Below the pieces are notes generated by a model. The model saw only the letters and a program-made list of their open reading frames with translations. It was not told where the DNA came from and made no database searches. Below, piece after piece: positions 7,035-13,821 of a DNA stretch of 15,537 bases; the stretch's first letter is position 1, and each line of letters opens with the position of its first letter. The translations under genes were made by a program, and so were the position numbers. This stretch comes from Pseudooctadecabacter sp. (GTDB taxonomy: Bacteria > Pseudomonadota > Alphaproteobacteria > Rhodobacterales > Rhodobacteraceae), in contig JAHDFG010000023.1 in NCBI GenBank assembly GCA_020628265.1, forward strand, positions 1 through 15,537, written 5' to 3'.

Positions 7035-8285
7035 TTGGAAACACGCAGTTTGAAACGCCGGCATCTCACGCGTCTGCATCGCCGACCAAAGCTGTGTTGC
7101 CCTCTCGACGCCAAGCAGTGTTCCGATTTTTTGACGAATACGGCCGGTCAGCTGGTCCACGGGCACCTGGTCCGCCAGATCATAGGTCGCGATGACGTCG
7201 CCGTCTGGTGTCTTGATCCGAACCCTTGCTTGTGTTTCCGACAGATCGCCTGATGCATGAACGGTTACGGAATGCCGCATCGTCGCGATGATCGGGTCTT
7301 TCGCGATCTCATCGGTGAACGAGCCGATGTCGTCTGTGGGATATCCCAATGCCGCCATTGCGGCGACATGCCGGTAGCTGAATTTCGCGCCCAGACCGGT
7401 GTCAGGATCGGGTTGGTTGCACACGCTCATCCAGCGGGGATGCGTTTCTATGTCGATGGCCTCCATCTCAGTGACATTGGCGGCACGAAGGGCCTCCAGC
7501 GTGGCATGCAACCCGTGACAGCATGCATGGAATTTGTGGGAAAGATTATCGAGACGCCAATCGATCCCAAGATCGACCAACGCCGCCTCGTCACAAGCTG
7601 CATCATGGGCCGCCGCAAAAGCCTCCAGCCCCTCTGCGGGGCCCGTCATTCCAGCGGCAGCCCACCGGGTCGCCTCAACAGCCGCCCGTGCGGCAAGCCC
7701 CGCATTCAAGGGCTTTCCCATCGTCCCGAACTGCGCCTTCAAACCGCTCGCCATACTCGCGCAGAGGCCGAGTGCCGCGCGCGCCTTTGGGGCCGTCAGA
7801 CCGTGCAGCCGGATCAATCCCAGGCAGGCCCCGAACGCCCCTGCGGTTGCCGTCTGGTGAAAGCCACGTTGATAGTGATCGCGTCCCAGCCATACGCCAA
7901 TCCGGACAGATGCCTCCATTCCAATCAGTGCGGCTTCTTCAAAGGCTTTCCAGTCTTGTGGCCCTTCCGCCATCAGCGCAGACAGGACAACTACAGACGG
8001 GTGCCCGATGTGGTCAAAATGCGTGTCGTCATAGTCCAGCGCATGGGACAAAGTGCCGTTCACCAGCGCCGCAGCAGGCGCCGTCATCGCCATTCCTTGC
8101 GCAAATGTTGACGCCGGCCCCGAAGGCCCCTGACCCTGCGCCCATCGGGAGAACGTGCCCTCCGCCGCCCCTGCGATGCCGCAAGCAGCCCAATCCACCG
8201 CAGACAAATTGACGATGTGGGGCGCGCGTTCCGACGCCTTAATTGGTCCTAGGGCGAATTCGATTAAGGAGGCGGTAACGGTCAT
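7014..8285 (-). CDS. MmgE/PrpD family protein
   Basis: Member of the MmgE/PrpD dehydratase/decarboxylase superfamily, which includes 2-methylcitrate dehydratase, cis-aconitate decarboxylase and iminodisuccinate epimerase. The 423-residue product is slightly short for the family. It carries the hallmark NGTLSHALDYDDTHFD (76-91) followed by HIGHPSVVVLSALMA (92-106), GFHQTATAGAFGA (141-153), the segment LKAQFGTMGKPLNAGLAAR (182-200), and a C-terminal lid-like region with KFHACCHGLHATLEAL (251-266). No prpB, prpC or acyl-CoA ligase lies nearby, so a methylcitrate-cycle role is not supported by context and the substrate is unknown. It starts 24 bases after the Coq10/RatA stop and probably shares its transcript. 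AGGGTGAT precedes the ATG at 8285. Confidence 0.9.
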   Translation of the reverse strand: MTVTASLIEFALGPIKASERAPHIVNLSAVDWAACGIAGAAEGTFSRWAQGQGPSGPASTFAQGMAMTAPAAALVNGTLSHALDYDDTHFDHIGHPSVVVLSALMAEGPQDWKAFEEAALIGMEASVRIGVWLGRDHYQRGFHQTATAGAFGACLGLIRLHGLTAPKARAALGLCASMASGLKAQFGTMGKPLNAGLAARAAVEATRWAAAGMTGPAEGLEAFAAAHDAACDEAALVDLGIDWRLDNLSHKFHACCHGLHATLEALRAANVTEMEAIDIETHPRWMSVCNQPDPDTGLGAKFSYRHVAAMAALGYPTDDIGSFTDEIAKDPIIATMRHSVTVHASGDLSETQARVRIKTPDGDVIATYDLADQVPVDQLTGRIRQKIGTLLGVERATQLWSAMQTREMPAFQTACFQIKRAPD

Positions 8286-8309
8286 ATCATCACCCTGCCC
8301 CAGCCGGAC

Positions 8310-8753
8310 CTAGCCGTAAAGATCCGCCGCGCGGCGTTCGAAAGCGCGGACGATCCGTTGCATGGCCTCGTTAAAAAACATTCCAGCGGCGCCCTGCAAC
8401 AACCGGTTGCGGAATTCAAAGTCCACCTCGAAGTGGACGTCGCAACCGCCCTCGGCCTCCGAGAAGGTCCATGTGCTTTCAAGATACTTGAACGGCCCGT
8501 CGATGTAGGCGGTGTCAATCCGTTTGCGGTCCGGCCAGAGCAACACGCGGCTGCCGAACTTCTCGCGGAAGACTTTGAAGCTGATCACCAGATCGGCCAG
8601 CATTTCGACATGGTCCCCATGATCCACCGTCGATCTGACCCGTGCGGCCGCCGTCCACGGCAGAAACTTCGGGTACTGGCCCACATCCGCGACAAGGTCA
8701 TACATCTGTTGCGGGGTGTACGGCAGACGTTTGGTTTCTGAATGGGCGGGCAT
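8310..8753 (-). CDS. Coq10/RatA family START-domain protein
   Basis: A 147-residue polyketide-cyclase/START fold protein. Alphaproteobacterial and mitochondrial members (Coq10) bind ubiquinone and help its use in respiration; the E. coli relative was called RatA, a ribosome-association toxin, so genome labels vary. Family signatures visible are TKRLPYTPQQMYDLVADVGQ (7-26) followed by YPKFLPW, then LVISFKVFREKFGSRV (54-69), the FKYLESTWTF strand region (88-97), VHFEVDFEFRNRLLQ (106-120) and a C-terminal helix FFNEAMQRIVRAFERRA. The ATG at 8753 gives the usual family length; the frame is open further upstream to 9227 but overlaps hpt on the other strand. No strong ribosome-binding site is seen. 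The gene is divergent from hpt, with 84 bases between starts. The ubiquinone role is favoured from lineage. Confidence 0.88.
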   Translation of the reverse strand: MPAHSETKRLPYTPQQMYDLVADVGQYPKFLPWTAAARVRSTVDHGDHVEMLADLVISFKVFREKFGSRVLLWPDRKRIDTAYIDGPFKYLESTWTFSEAEGGCDVHFEVDFEFRNRLLQGAAGMFFNEAMQRIVRAFERRAADLYG

Positions 8754-8837
8754 CGAGGTGCTTTCGCTGGTAACTTGCCCGCCACATGTCGTATGGTCTG
8801 GCCGGAATTTCAAGCAATTGCACGACAGGCGGACCAC

Positions 8838-9386
8838 ATGACGCAAGCGGCCCCAAAGCCAGAGTATGTTATCGACCAGATGATCTCTGCGAAATCCATT
8901 GCCGCACGGATCGAGGACCTCGCGGCGGAGATTGCTACGGAATACGCTGGAACGGACAAGCTGGTCGTTGTCGGCCTGCTTCGCGGGTCGTTTGTGTTTA
9001 TCGCAGATCTGGTGCGGGAACTGGATCTGCCCGTTGAGGTCGATTTTCTTGAAGCCAGCAGCTATGGCGACGCGATGGAAAGCAGCCGCGAGGTCCGCAT
9101 TTTGAAAGACCTGCGCGGCCAGATCGAAGGGCGTGATGTGCTGGTTGTCGAAGACATCGTCGACACGGGCCACACCCTGCATCAGGTCATCGACATGCTG
9201 AACACCCGCCATCCGCGCAAATTGCATTCCATCGCTCTGCTCGACAAACCCAGCCGGCGTGAGGTCGACATGAAAGCCACGTGGACGGGGTTCGAGATAC
9301 CGGACGAATTTGTCGTGGGCTACGGGATCGACTATGCCCAGCGGAACCGTAACCTGCCCTTCATCGGCAAGGTCCGCTTCGTATGA
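8838..9386 (+). CDS. hpt: Hypoxanthine phosphoribosyltransferase
   Basis: Purine-salvage enzyme making IMP (and GMP) from hypoxanthine (guanine) and PRPP. The 182-residue product has the usual length. It shows LLRGSFVFIADLVREL (47-62), ASSYG (73-77, flexible loop), the PRPP-binding motif VLVVEDIVDTGHTL (101-114), the purine-ring segment LLDKPSRR (134-141), and PDEFVVGYGIDYAQRNRNLP (155-174). The ATG at 8838 has AGGCGGA about 5 bases upstream and begins close to the conserved VIDQMISAKSIAARI; the frame is open upstream to 8742, but that part would overlap the divergent Coq10/RatA start. Its stop overlaps the next small gene as ATGA. Confidence 0.95.
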   Translation: MTQAAPKPEYVIDQMISAKSIAARIEDLAAEIATEYAGTDKLVVVGLLRGSFVFIADLVRELDLPVEVDFLEASSYGDAMESSREVRILKDLRGQIEGRDVLVVEDIVDTGHTLHQVIDMLNTRHPRKLHSIALLDKPSRREVDMKATWTGFEIPDEFVVGYGIDYAQRNRNLPFIGKVRFV

Positions 9387-9556
9387 ACGTCACCCGCATG
9401 TTCCTGAAGATGAGCCAATGGGCGCGGAACCCGCCATCCGAGGGGCGCGTGAAGCTGGTAATCGGAGTGATCCTGCTGTGCCTCGTGCTTGTCGGCATCG
9501 AGATGTTTATCGGCTGGCCGGAATGGGCCAAGGTGGAGAGGCTGCGGGGGCTGTAG
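9383..9556 (+). CDS. Small single-pass membrane protein downstream of hpt
   Basis: Reading frame of 57 residues whose ATG overlaps the hpt stop (ATGA). It begins MNVTRMFLKMSQWARNPPSE, has a basic patch (EGRVK), one hydrophobic span VIGVILLCLVLVGIEMFIGW (about 26-45), and ends WPEWAKVERLRGL. The arrangement (basic segment, one transmembrane helix, short acidic/aromatic tail) suggests an inner-membrane microprotein with the N-terminus in the cytoplasm. I recall similar short proteins in other Rhodobacteraceae, but I cannot verify that here. Function is unknown. Coupling to hpt suggests co-translation. Confidence 0.75.
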   Translation: MNVTRMFLKMSQWARNPPSEGRVKLVIGVILLCLVLVGIEMFIGWPEWAKVERLRGL

Positions 9557-9628
9557 GCCCTTTTGCAGCTTCAAACGCTCTCAAACGCTTCGGCACCCAA
9601 ACTCTGTAAGGTTTAGCGCCTCGCCGGA

Positions 9629-10585
9629 TCAGGACCCCAGTTTTTCAAGACGTGCGGCCCGAAGTTTCGCGAAATCGTCGCCCGCGTGATAGCTCGACCG
9701 CGTGAGCGGCGTTGCCGACACCATCAGGAAGCCCTTGTTATAGGCGGTCTTCTCGTAGGTCGCGAATTCCTCGGGCGTGACAAAGCGGTCGACAGCGTGG
9801 TGTTTCGGTGTGGGCTGCAGGTACTGACCGATGGTCAGAAAATCGATATCCGCTGCCCGCATGTCTTCCATGACCTGCACAACGGCCTGTTTGTCCTCAC
9901 CAAGACCGACCATGATGCCCGACTTGGTGAACATCGCCGGATCGAGTTCCTTGACCCGCTGCAGCAGACGCAGAGAGTGGAAGTACCGCGCGCCGGGGCG
10001 CACTTCCGGATAAAGGCCTGGAACGGTTTCAAGATTGTGGTTGAACACATCCGGCTTGGCGGCCACGACCACCTCAAGCGCGCTGTCATCACAGCGGATG
10101 AAATCCGGTGTCAGGATTTCAATCGTCGTGCTGGGGGACTGGCGGCGCACCGCGCGGATGGTCTGGGCGAAGTGTTCGGCCCCGCCATCTTCCACATCGT
10201 CGCGGTCGACAGACGTAATGACCACGTGGTTCAGCCCCAGTTTCTTGACCGCATCGGCCACACGGCCCGGTTCAAACACATCCAAGGCTTCTGGTGGTTT
10301 ACCGGTGGCAATGTTGCAGAAGGTACAAGCACGGGTGCAGACCTCACCCATAATCATCATGGTGGCGTGGCCTTGGCTCCAGCATTCGCCCACGTTCGGA
10401 CATCCTGCCTCTTCGCAAACGGTCGTAAGCTTGTGTTCGCGCATGATATTTCGGGTATCGCGGTAGCCTTCACTTGTCGGGGCCTTCACACGAATCCAGT
10501 CCGGCTTTTTCGGTTGCGGCGCATCAGGGCGCTTTTGCTTTTCCGGATGGCGTTGGGACGGAATTTTCAAATCGCGTGTGGTCAT
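9629..10585 (-). CDS. lipA: Lipoyl synthase
   Basis: Radical-SAM enzyme that inserts two sulfurs into octanoyl groups on lipoyl domains. The 318-residue product contains the auxiliary cluster cysteines C57, C62 and C68 (CEEAGCPNVGEC), the radical-SAM CxxxCxxC motif C83, C87, C90 (CTRACTFCNI), ITSVDRDDVEDGGAEHF (123-139), the FNHNLETVPGLYPEVRP segment (181-197), and the C-terminal RSSYHAG motif (296-302) whose serine ligates the auxiliary cluster. The ATG at 10585 is well supported: AGAGGAGAG stands about 5 bases before it. The frame extends upstream to 10642 without homology. It lies 107 bases downstream of the HTH/DUF6456 gene on the same strand. Confidence 0.97.
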   Translation of the reverse strand: MTTRDLKIPSQRHPEKQKRPDAPQPKKPDWIRVKAPTSEGYRDTRNIMREHKLTTVCEEAGCPNVGECWSQGHATMMIMGEVCTRACTFCNIATGKPPEALDVFEPGRVADAVKKLGLNHVVITSVDRDDVEDGGAEHFAQTIRAVRRQSPSTTIEILTPDFIRCDDSALEVVVAAKPDVFNHNLETVPGLYPEVRPGARYFHSLRLLQRVKELDPAMFTKSGIMVGLGEDKQAVVQVMEDMRAADIDFLTIGQYLQPTPKHHAVDRFVTPEEFATYEKTAYNKGFLMVSATPLTRSSYHAGDDFAKLRAARLEKLGS

Positions 10586-10692
10586 GCGGTCTCTCCTCTT
10601 GCCCCTAAGTAGGCGGAGAAACGCGGTTTGTCCAAGGATCAAGGTGTCGCGGAAGGCAGGGTTGCAGGCAGAACATGGCTTTTGCCGGATCC

Positions 10693-11721
10693 TCAGCCGA
10701 TCCGCGGCCCCAATTCTCCAGTCTGTTCATAATGCAGGACAAGCCGCTGCAACGCGATCCGCAGAACCACCTTGCCTGACCGCGCAGCCCAGCCCATGGC
10801 CTTCTCGGTGGTCTCCAGACCTTCGAGCAGACAGCAACACCGCAAAGCCACTTCGGATAGGCCCGGCCCAAGGAATTCCAATGCGATGCGCACCTGACGG
10901 GCAGCGTCATCATCCGGCGCATCGGGGATGTTCTGGGTCTCGATCGCGGTCAGAATGCCGGCCCAATCGGGGACGTCCCGATCACTGCGTTGGGCGCGCA
11001 CCTGTGCCAGTTCGAAATCCTCGCGCAGGCGTTCTGCTGCCCGCACCATGGCGCGGTTCAGGAACGGATTGCCGTCGCGATCCTTGCGGCGCGACAGACA
11101 AGTCACGGGGCTGTCTTGCGCGGGCATCCTTACAATGGTCGCCTTGTCGCCCCATGTCCCTGTGCCCGCAGGAGCATGGCCAAAGCCCTCCGCCTGTTCC
11201 GCAAAGGCCCGTGCCTTGTTTTCGCTGTCTGCCACCAGTTCGCGCAAGGCTACACGCCCCGCAGACGTAATGCGATAGCGCAGCACCTTGCCAAAGGCCT
11301 TTCCTGCCGCAATCCACCCGCGAAGGGCGAGCGTCATAGCCGTGGATGCGGGCAGCTTGGCCCCGTGTTCAGGCTCGCCACTGGCAGTGTCCTGCAAAAT
11401 GACCCCCTGCTCCATGCCCATCGCGATCGCCAGCATCGCATCGGGCATTGCCAGACGGCGCAGCGCTTGCATCATCTCAAGGCTCGACGGAAGCTCCTTG
11501 CCACCGTCATCCGCCAACGCCTTGATTGCGCGGTCGACAAGAGGATCGTCCCTTAGGGTTTCAACCTTGCGGATTTGCCGCATGATGGTGGACGCATGAC
11601 ACGATTGCGACCGTGCCAACGACCGGATGGGCTGGCCCAGCTCGGTGTGAAATACATAGTTGCGAACATCGATGGGCACCCAAGAGGGCACACCACGCTG
11701 CATGAGATCTGCGTCCGTCAT
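10693..11721 (-). CDS. Helix-turn-helix protein with DUF6456-like C-terminal domain
   Basis: A 342-residue protein I recognise as the DUF6456-type HTH family of Alphaproteobacteria; molecular function is not established to my knowledge. The N-terminal part (about 29-60) reads LGQPIRSLARSQSCHASTIM followed by RQIRKVETLRDDP, an HTH with adjacent basic residues. A central winged-helix-like stretch ends LRYRITSAGRVALREL (148-163). The C-terminal domain (about 204-332) contains LSRRKDRDGNPFLNRAMVRA, then AERLREDFELAQVR, FLGPGLSEVALRCCCLLEGL (283-302) and KVVLRIALQRLVLHY. I chose the ATG at 11721 because GGGA stands 6 bases upstream; the longer reading to 11895 would translate the A+T-rich intergenic region. 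It is probably a DNA-binding regulator, and the palindrome just upstream could be its own operator (inference). Confidence 0.82.
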   Translation of the reverse strand: MTDADLMQRGVPSWVPIDVRNYVFHTELGQPIRSLARSQSCHASTIMRQIRKVETLRDDPLVDRAIKALADDGGKELPSSLEMMQALRRLAMPDAMLAIAMGMEQGVILQDTASGEPEHGAKLPASTAMTLALRGWIAAGKAFGKVLRYRITSAGRVALRELVADSENKARAFAEQAEGFGHAPAGTGTWGDKATIVRMPAQDSPVTCLSRRKDRDGNPFLNRAMVRAAERLREDFELAQVRAQRSDRDVPDWAGILTAIETQNIPDAPDDDAARQVRIALEFLGPGLSEVALRCCCLLEGLETTEKAMGWAARSGKVVLRIALQRLVLHYEQTGELGPRIG

Positions 11722-11760
11722 CCGTTGTCCCAATCCCCTCTTGTGACCTCCAGCACGGTC

Positions 11761-11781
11761 AAAGGTTAACGCAACCTTTAC
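11761..11781 (-). promoter_or_regulatory. Inverted repeat overlapping a near-consensus CtrA box
   Basis: AAAGGTT (11761-11767) and AACCTTT (11773-11779) form a perfect 7-base inverted repeat with a 5-base spacer. On the minus strand the same bases read TAAA-GGTTGCG-TTAACC, one mismatch from the CtrA consensus TTAA-N7-TTAAC. It sits 40-60 bases upstream of the HTH/DUF6456 start codon, where an operator or activator site would be expected. Which protein binds, if any, is unknown. Confidence 0.45.
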
Positions 11782-11807
11782 GTGTATTTGTTTCCAGAAA
11801 GTTAATT

Positions 11808-11816
11808 TTATCCACA
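11808..11816 (+). promoter_or_regulatory. DnaA box 1 (TTATCCACA)
   Basis: Perfect match to the bacterial DnaA box consensus TTATNCACA on the plus strand, inside the A+T-rich gap and next to GTTAATTTTA. Confidence 0.6.
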
Positions 11817-11873
11817 GACAACTAAAATTGTCGCCAAACTGTAAACAATGGTAAACGGACCGTTCGGTGTGAG

Positions 11874-11882
11874 TTATCCACA
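11874..11882 (+). promoter_or_regulatory. DnaA box 2 (TTATCCACA)
   Basis: Second perfect DnaA box, identical in sequence and orientation to the first and 66 bases from it. It lies 58 bases before the start codon of the DUF6477-like gene. Confidence 0.6.
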
Positions 11883-11939
11883 CGCAACACCCCAATAGGT
11901 TGTGTCATTTTCAAGGCACACCGATAAAGGGAGAGCACC

Positions 11940-12257
11940 ATGGAAGACGTCCTGACACTGATATCACGCCTGAAACGCCCAACCCTGCTGGTCCGCACCG
12001 CACGGCACGGCATTGAGGACTACAACCGCATCGTGCACCTGCGCCGCCTGTTGAAAACAGAGGCCCTGCCAGGCCCCGGTCAGGCCATCATCAAGCTGCT
12101 GGAAATCGAAGGCACGGTAAATGCACAACGGATCGAGAAGAAGGCGGAATATTCCGTCGCCCGCCATGTAGAGCTAATCGTGGCCCTGATGTGCGAGGCC
12201 CGTATCCTCAAGGCGTCAAACGCCGCTCGGGACCGTGCACTCGCGACGACATCATAA
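11940..12257 (+). CDS. DUF6477-like conserved protein
   Basis: A 105-residue, mostly helical cytoplasmic protein that I recognise as resembling the Rhodobacterales-restricted DUF6477 family. Features recalled from the family are the start LTLISRLKRPTLLVRTARHG (5-24), DYNRIVHLRRLL, the LPGPGQAIIKLLEIE segment (43-57) and YSVARHVELIVALMCEARIL (71-90). It has no signal peptide or transmembrane span. Function is unknown. It is well supplied with a ribosome-binding site (AAAGGGAGA, about 6 bases before the ATG) and is divergent from the HTH/DUF6456 gene, so the two may be co-regulated from the shared gap. It converges with the MttB-type gene, with only 7 bases between the stops. Confidence 0.85.
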   Translation: MEDVLTLISRLKRPTLLVRTARHGIEDYNRIVHLRRLLKTEALPGPGQAIIKLLEIEGTVNAQRIEKKAEYSVARHVELIVALMCEARILKASNAARDRALATTS

Positions 12258-12264
12258 AGGCGCT

Positions 12265-13821
12265 TTACATAAAGCTGTCGGGCATTGATGCCTTCTTGTC
12301 AGCCACGTATGCCTCGAGCTTTGCCTTGATCTCGGGGTCCAGCGCCGGTGCCTGATAGCTGTCCAACAGTTTGGAAACCCGAGCAGATGCAAGGGTCTGA
12401 CTGTCGCGCGCGCCCTCTTCTTCCCAGGTCTCGAAGGGTTTGTAGTCAAACACCTCTGACCGCCAGAAGGCTGTTTTGAAGTTGGCTTGGGTATGGGCAC
12501 AGCCAAGGTAATGTCCTCCCGGGCCCACCTCACGGATAGCGTCCATTGCTTGGGCATTCTCGTCAATCTCAACGCCACGCGCCATGTGGTGCAAGGTGCC
12601 CAGTTGATCGGCATCCAGCACGAATTTTTCAAAGTCGGCGACAAGGCCGCCCTCCAGCCAGCCGCAGGAATGCAGCATGAAATTGACACCTGACAACAGC
12701 CCCATGTTGAGGCTGTTTGCCGTCTCATAGGCCGCCTGCGCATCGGGCAGTTTCGATCCGCAGAACGACCCCGCCGAACGATAAGGCAGCCCCATCCGGC
12801 GGGCCAACTGCCCTGCCCCGTTGGTGATCTGCGCAGCCTCTGGCGTCCCGAATGTGGGCGCGCCGGAGTTCATGTCGATCGACGTCACGAAGGTCCCGAA
12901 AATGGCGGGTGAACCCGGACGGATCAGCTGGCTGTAGGCGACGCCCGCCATCACTTCGGCCAGCACCTGTGTCAACGTGCCCATGACGGAAACTGGCGCC
13001 ATGGCCCCGCCAACAATAAAGGGCGAGATGATAGACGCCTGATTGTGCGCGGCGTAAACTTCAAGCGCACCCATCATGGTCTGATCGAACGTCAGCGGGG
13101 AGTTGATGTTGATGAGCGACGTCATCACCGTGTTGTCGCGCACAAAGTCCGCGCCGAACAGGATTTCGCACATCTCAATGCTGTCTTGGGCGCGGCTGGG
13201 TTCTGTTACAGAGCCCATGAACGGCTTGTCCGACAGGGTCATATGGGCCAGCAGCATATCAAGATGCCTTTTGTTAACCGGCACATCAGTAGGCTCGCAT
13301 ACGGTGCCACCGGAATGGTGCAGCCACTTGGACATATAGGCCAGCTTCACGAACTTCTGGAAATCATCCAGCGTTGCATAGCGGCGGCCACCTTGGGCAT
13401 CGCGCACAAAGGGCGGGCCATAGACCGGCGCCAGAACCAGATTGTCGCCACCGATCGTCACGGATTTCTCGGGATTGCGAGCATGCTGGACGAAGGTGCG
13501 CGGGGCCGTGCTGCACAACTTGCGTGCCAGCCCTTTGGGCAAACGCACCCTTTCCCCTTCTACGATCGCCCCAGCCGCGCGCCAGCGGTCCAAAGCATCA
13601 GGATTGTCCACAAAGGCAACACCTGTTTCTTCCAGCACAATCTCGGCGTTGCGTTCGATGATCTCTAGGGCCTCGTCCGACAGCATCTCAAGGTTGGGGA
13701 TGTTGCGTTCAATAACCGGTGCCGTCTCAAACGAAACGGCGGTGCGTTCGGCCCGGCGTGCGGCACCACCGCCCCCGCGTCCCCGACGGCCCCGTGCTGG
13801 CGCTGTGCTGGCATCTGTCAT
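12265..13821 (-). CDS. MttB-superfamily (trimethylamine methyltransferase family) protein
   Basis: A 518-residue TIM-barrel methyltransferase of the MttB superfamily. Archaeal MttB uses pyrrolysine to move a methyl group from trimethylamine to a corrinoid protein; non-pyrrolysine members such as MtgB act on glycine betaine and related quaternary amines. Here the frame is uninterrupted, so it is a non-pyrrolysine member. Family-like segments include NAEIVLEETGVAF (58-70), YGPPFVRDAQGGRRY (134-148), TLDDFQKFVKLA (150-161), SPLTFDQTMMGALEVYAAHN (241-260), the barrel segment ISPFIVGGAMAPVSVMGTL (265-283), GTPEAAQITNGAGQLARRMG (325-344) and HYLGCAHTQANF (437-448). The N-terminus (about 9-26) is rich in Arg and Gly (ARGRRGRGGGGAARRAER), an unusual tail. 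The ATG at 13821 has GAAGGGGAA upstream; the frame runs open to 13917 but lacks homology there. No corrinoid protein or reductive activase gene is nearby, so the substrate is open. Confidence 0.9.
   Translation of the reverse strand: MTDASTAPARGRRGRGGGGAARRAERTAVSFETAPVIERNIPNLEMLSDEALEIIERNAEIVLEETGVAFVDNPDALDRWRAAGAIVEGERVRLPKGLARKLCSTAPRTFVQHARNPEKSVTIGGDNLVLAPVYGPPFVRDAQGGRRYATLDDFQKFVKLAYMSKWLHHSGGTVCEPTDVPVNKRHLDMLLAHMTLSDKPFMGSVTEPSRAQDSIEMCEILFGADFVRDNTVMTSLININSPLTFDQTMMGALEVYAAHNQASIISPFIVGGAMAPVSVMGTLTQVLAEVMAGVAYSQLIRPGSPAIFGTFVTSIDMNSGAPTFGTPEAAQITNGAGQLARRMGLPYRSAGSFCGSKLPDAQAAYETANSLNMGLLSGVNFMLHSCGWLEGGLVADFEKFVLDADQLGTLHHMARGVEIDENAQAMDAIREVGPGGHYLGCAHTQANFKTAFWRSEVFDYKPFETWEEEGARDSQTLASARVSKLLDSYQAPALDPEIKAKLEAYVADKKASMPDSFM

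Larger units (their letters stand above)
11722..11939. promoter_or_regulatory. A+T-rich divergent control region
   Basis: Gap of 218 bases between the leftward HTH/DUF6456 gene and the rightward DUF6477-like gene. By hand count 11761-11820 is about 67% A+T, far above the flanking genes. It holds two perfect DnaA boxes, an AAAGGTT/AACCTTT inverted repeat, an inverted repeat GACAA-CTAAAA-TTGTC (11817-11832), and the direct repeat GTAAAC at 11841-11846 and 11851-11856, ten bases apart (one helical turn). AAAGGGAGA at about 11926-11934 is the ribosome-binding site of the rightward gene. Both promoters must lie here, but I cannot place their boxes reliably. Confidence 0.6.

Noticed and set aside
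7257..8111. Plus-strand open frame opposite the PrpD-family gene, and a similar one at 9686-10612 opposite lipA
   Set aside because: Both are antisense to well-supported genes with correct family motifs and show no independent domain.
9557..9628. Intrinsic terminator between the small membrane-protein gene and lipA
   Set aside because: The gap has short repeats (CAAACGCT twice) but no G+C-rich stem followed by a T-run.
11722..11939. Chromosomal replication origin
   Set aside because: Only two DnaA boxes are present and there is no dnaA, hemE, gidA or parAB nearby; kept only as a DnaA-linked regulatory candidate.
12265..13821. A pyrrolysine (amber) codon in the MttB-type gene
   Set aside because: The frame contains no in-frame TAG, so it is a non-pyrrolysine homologue.
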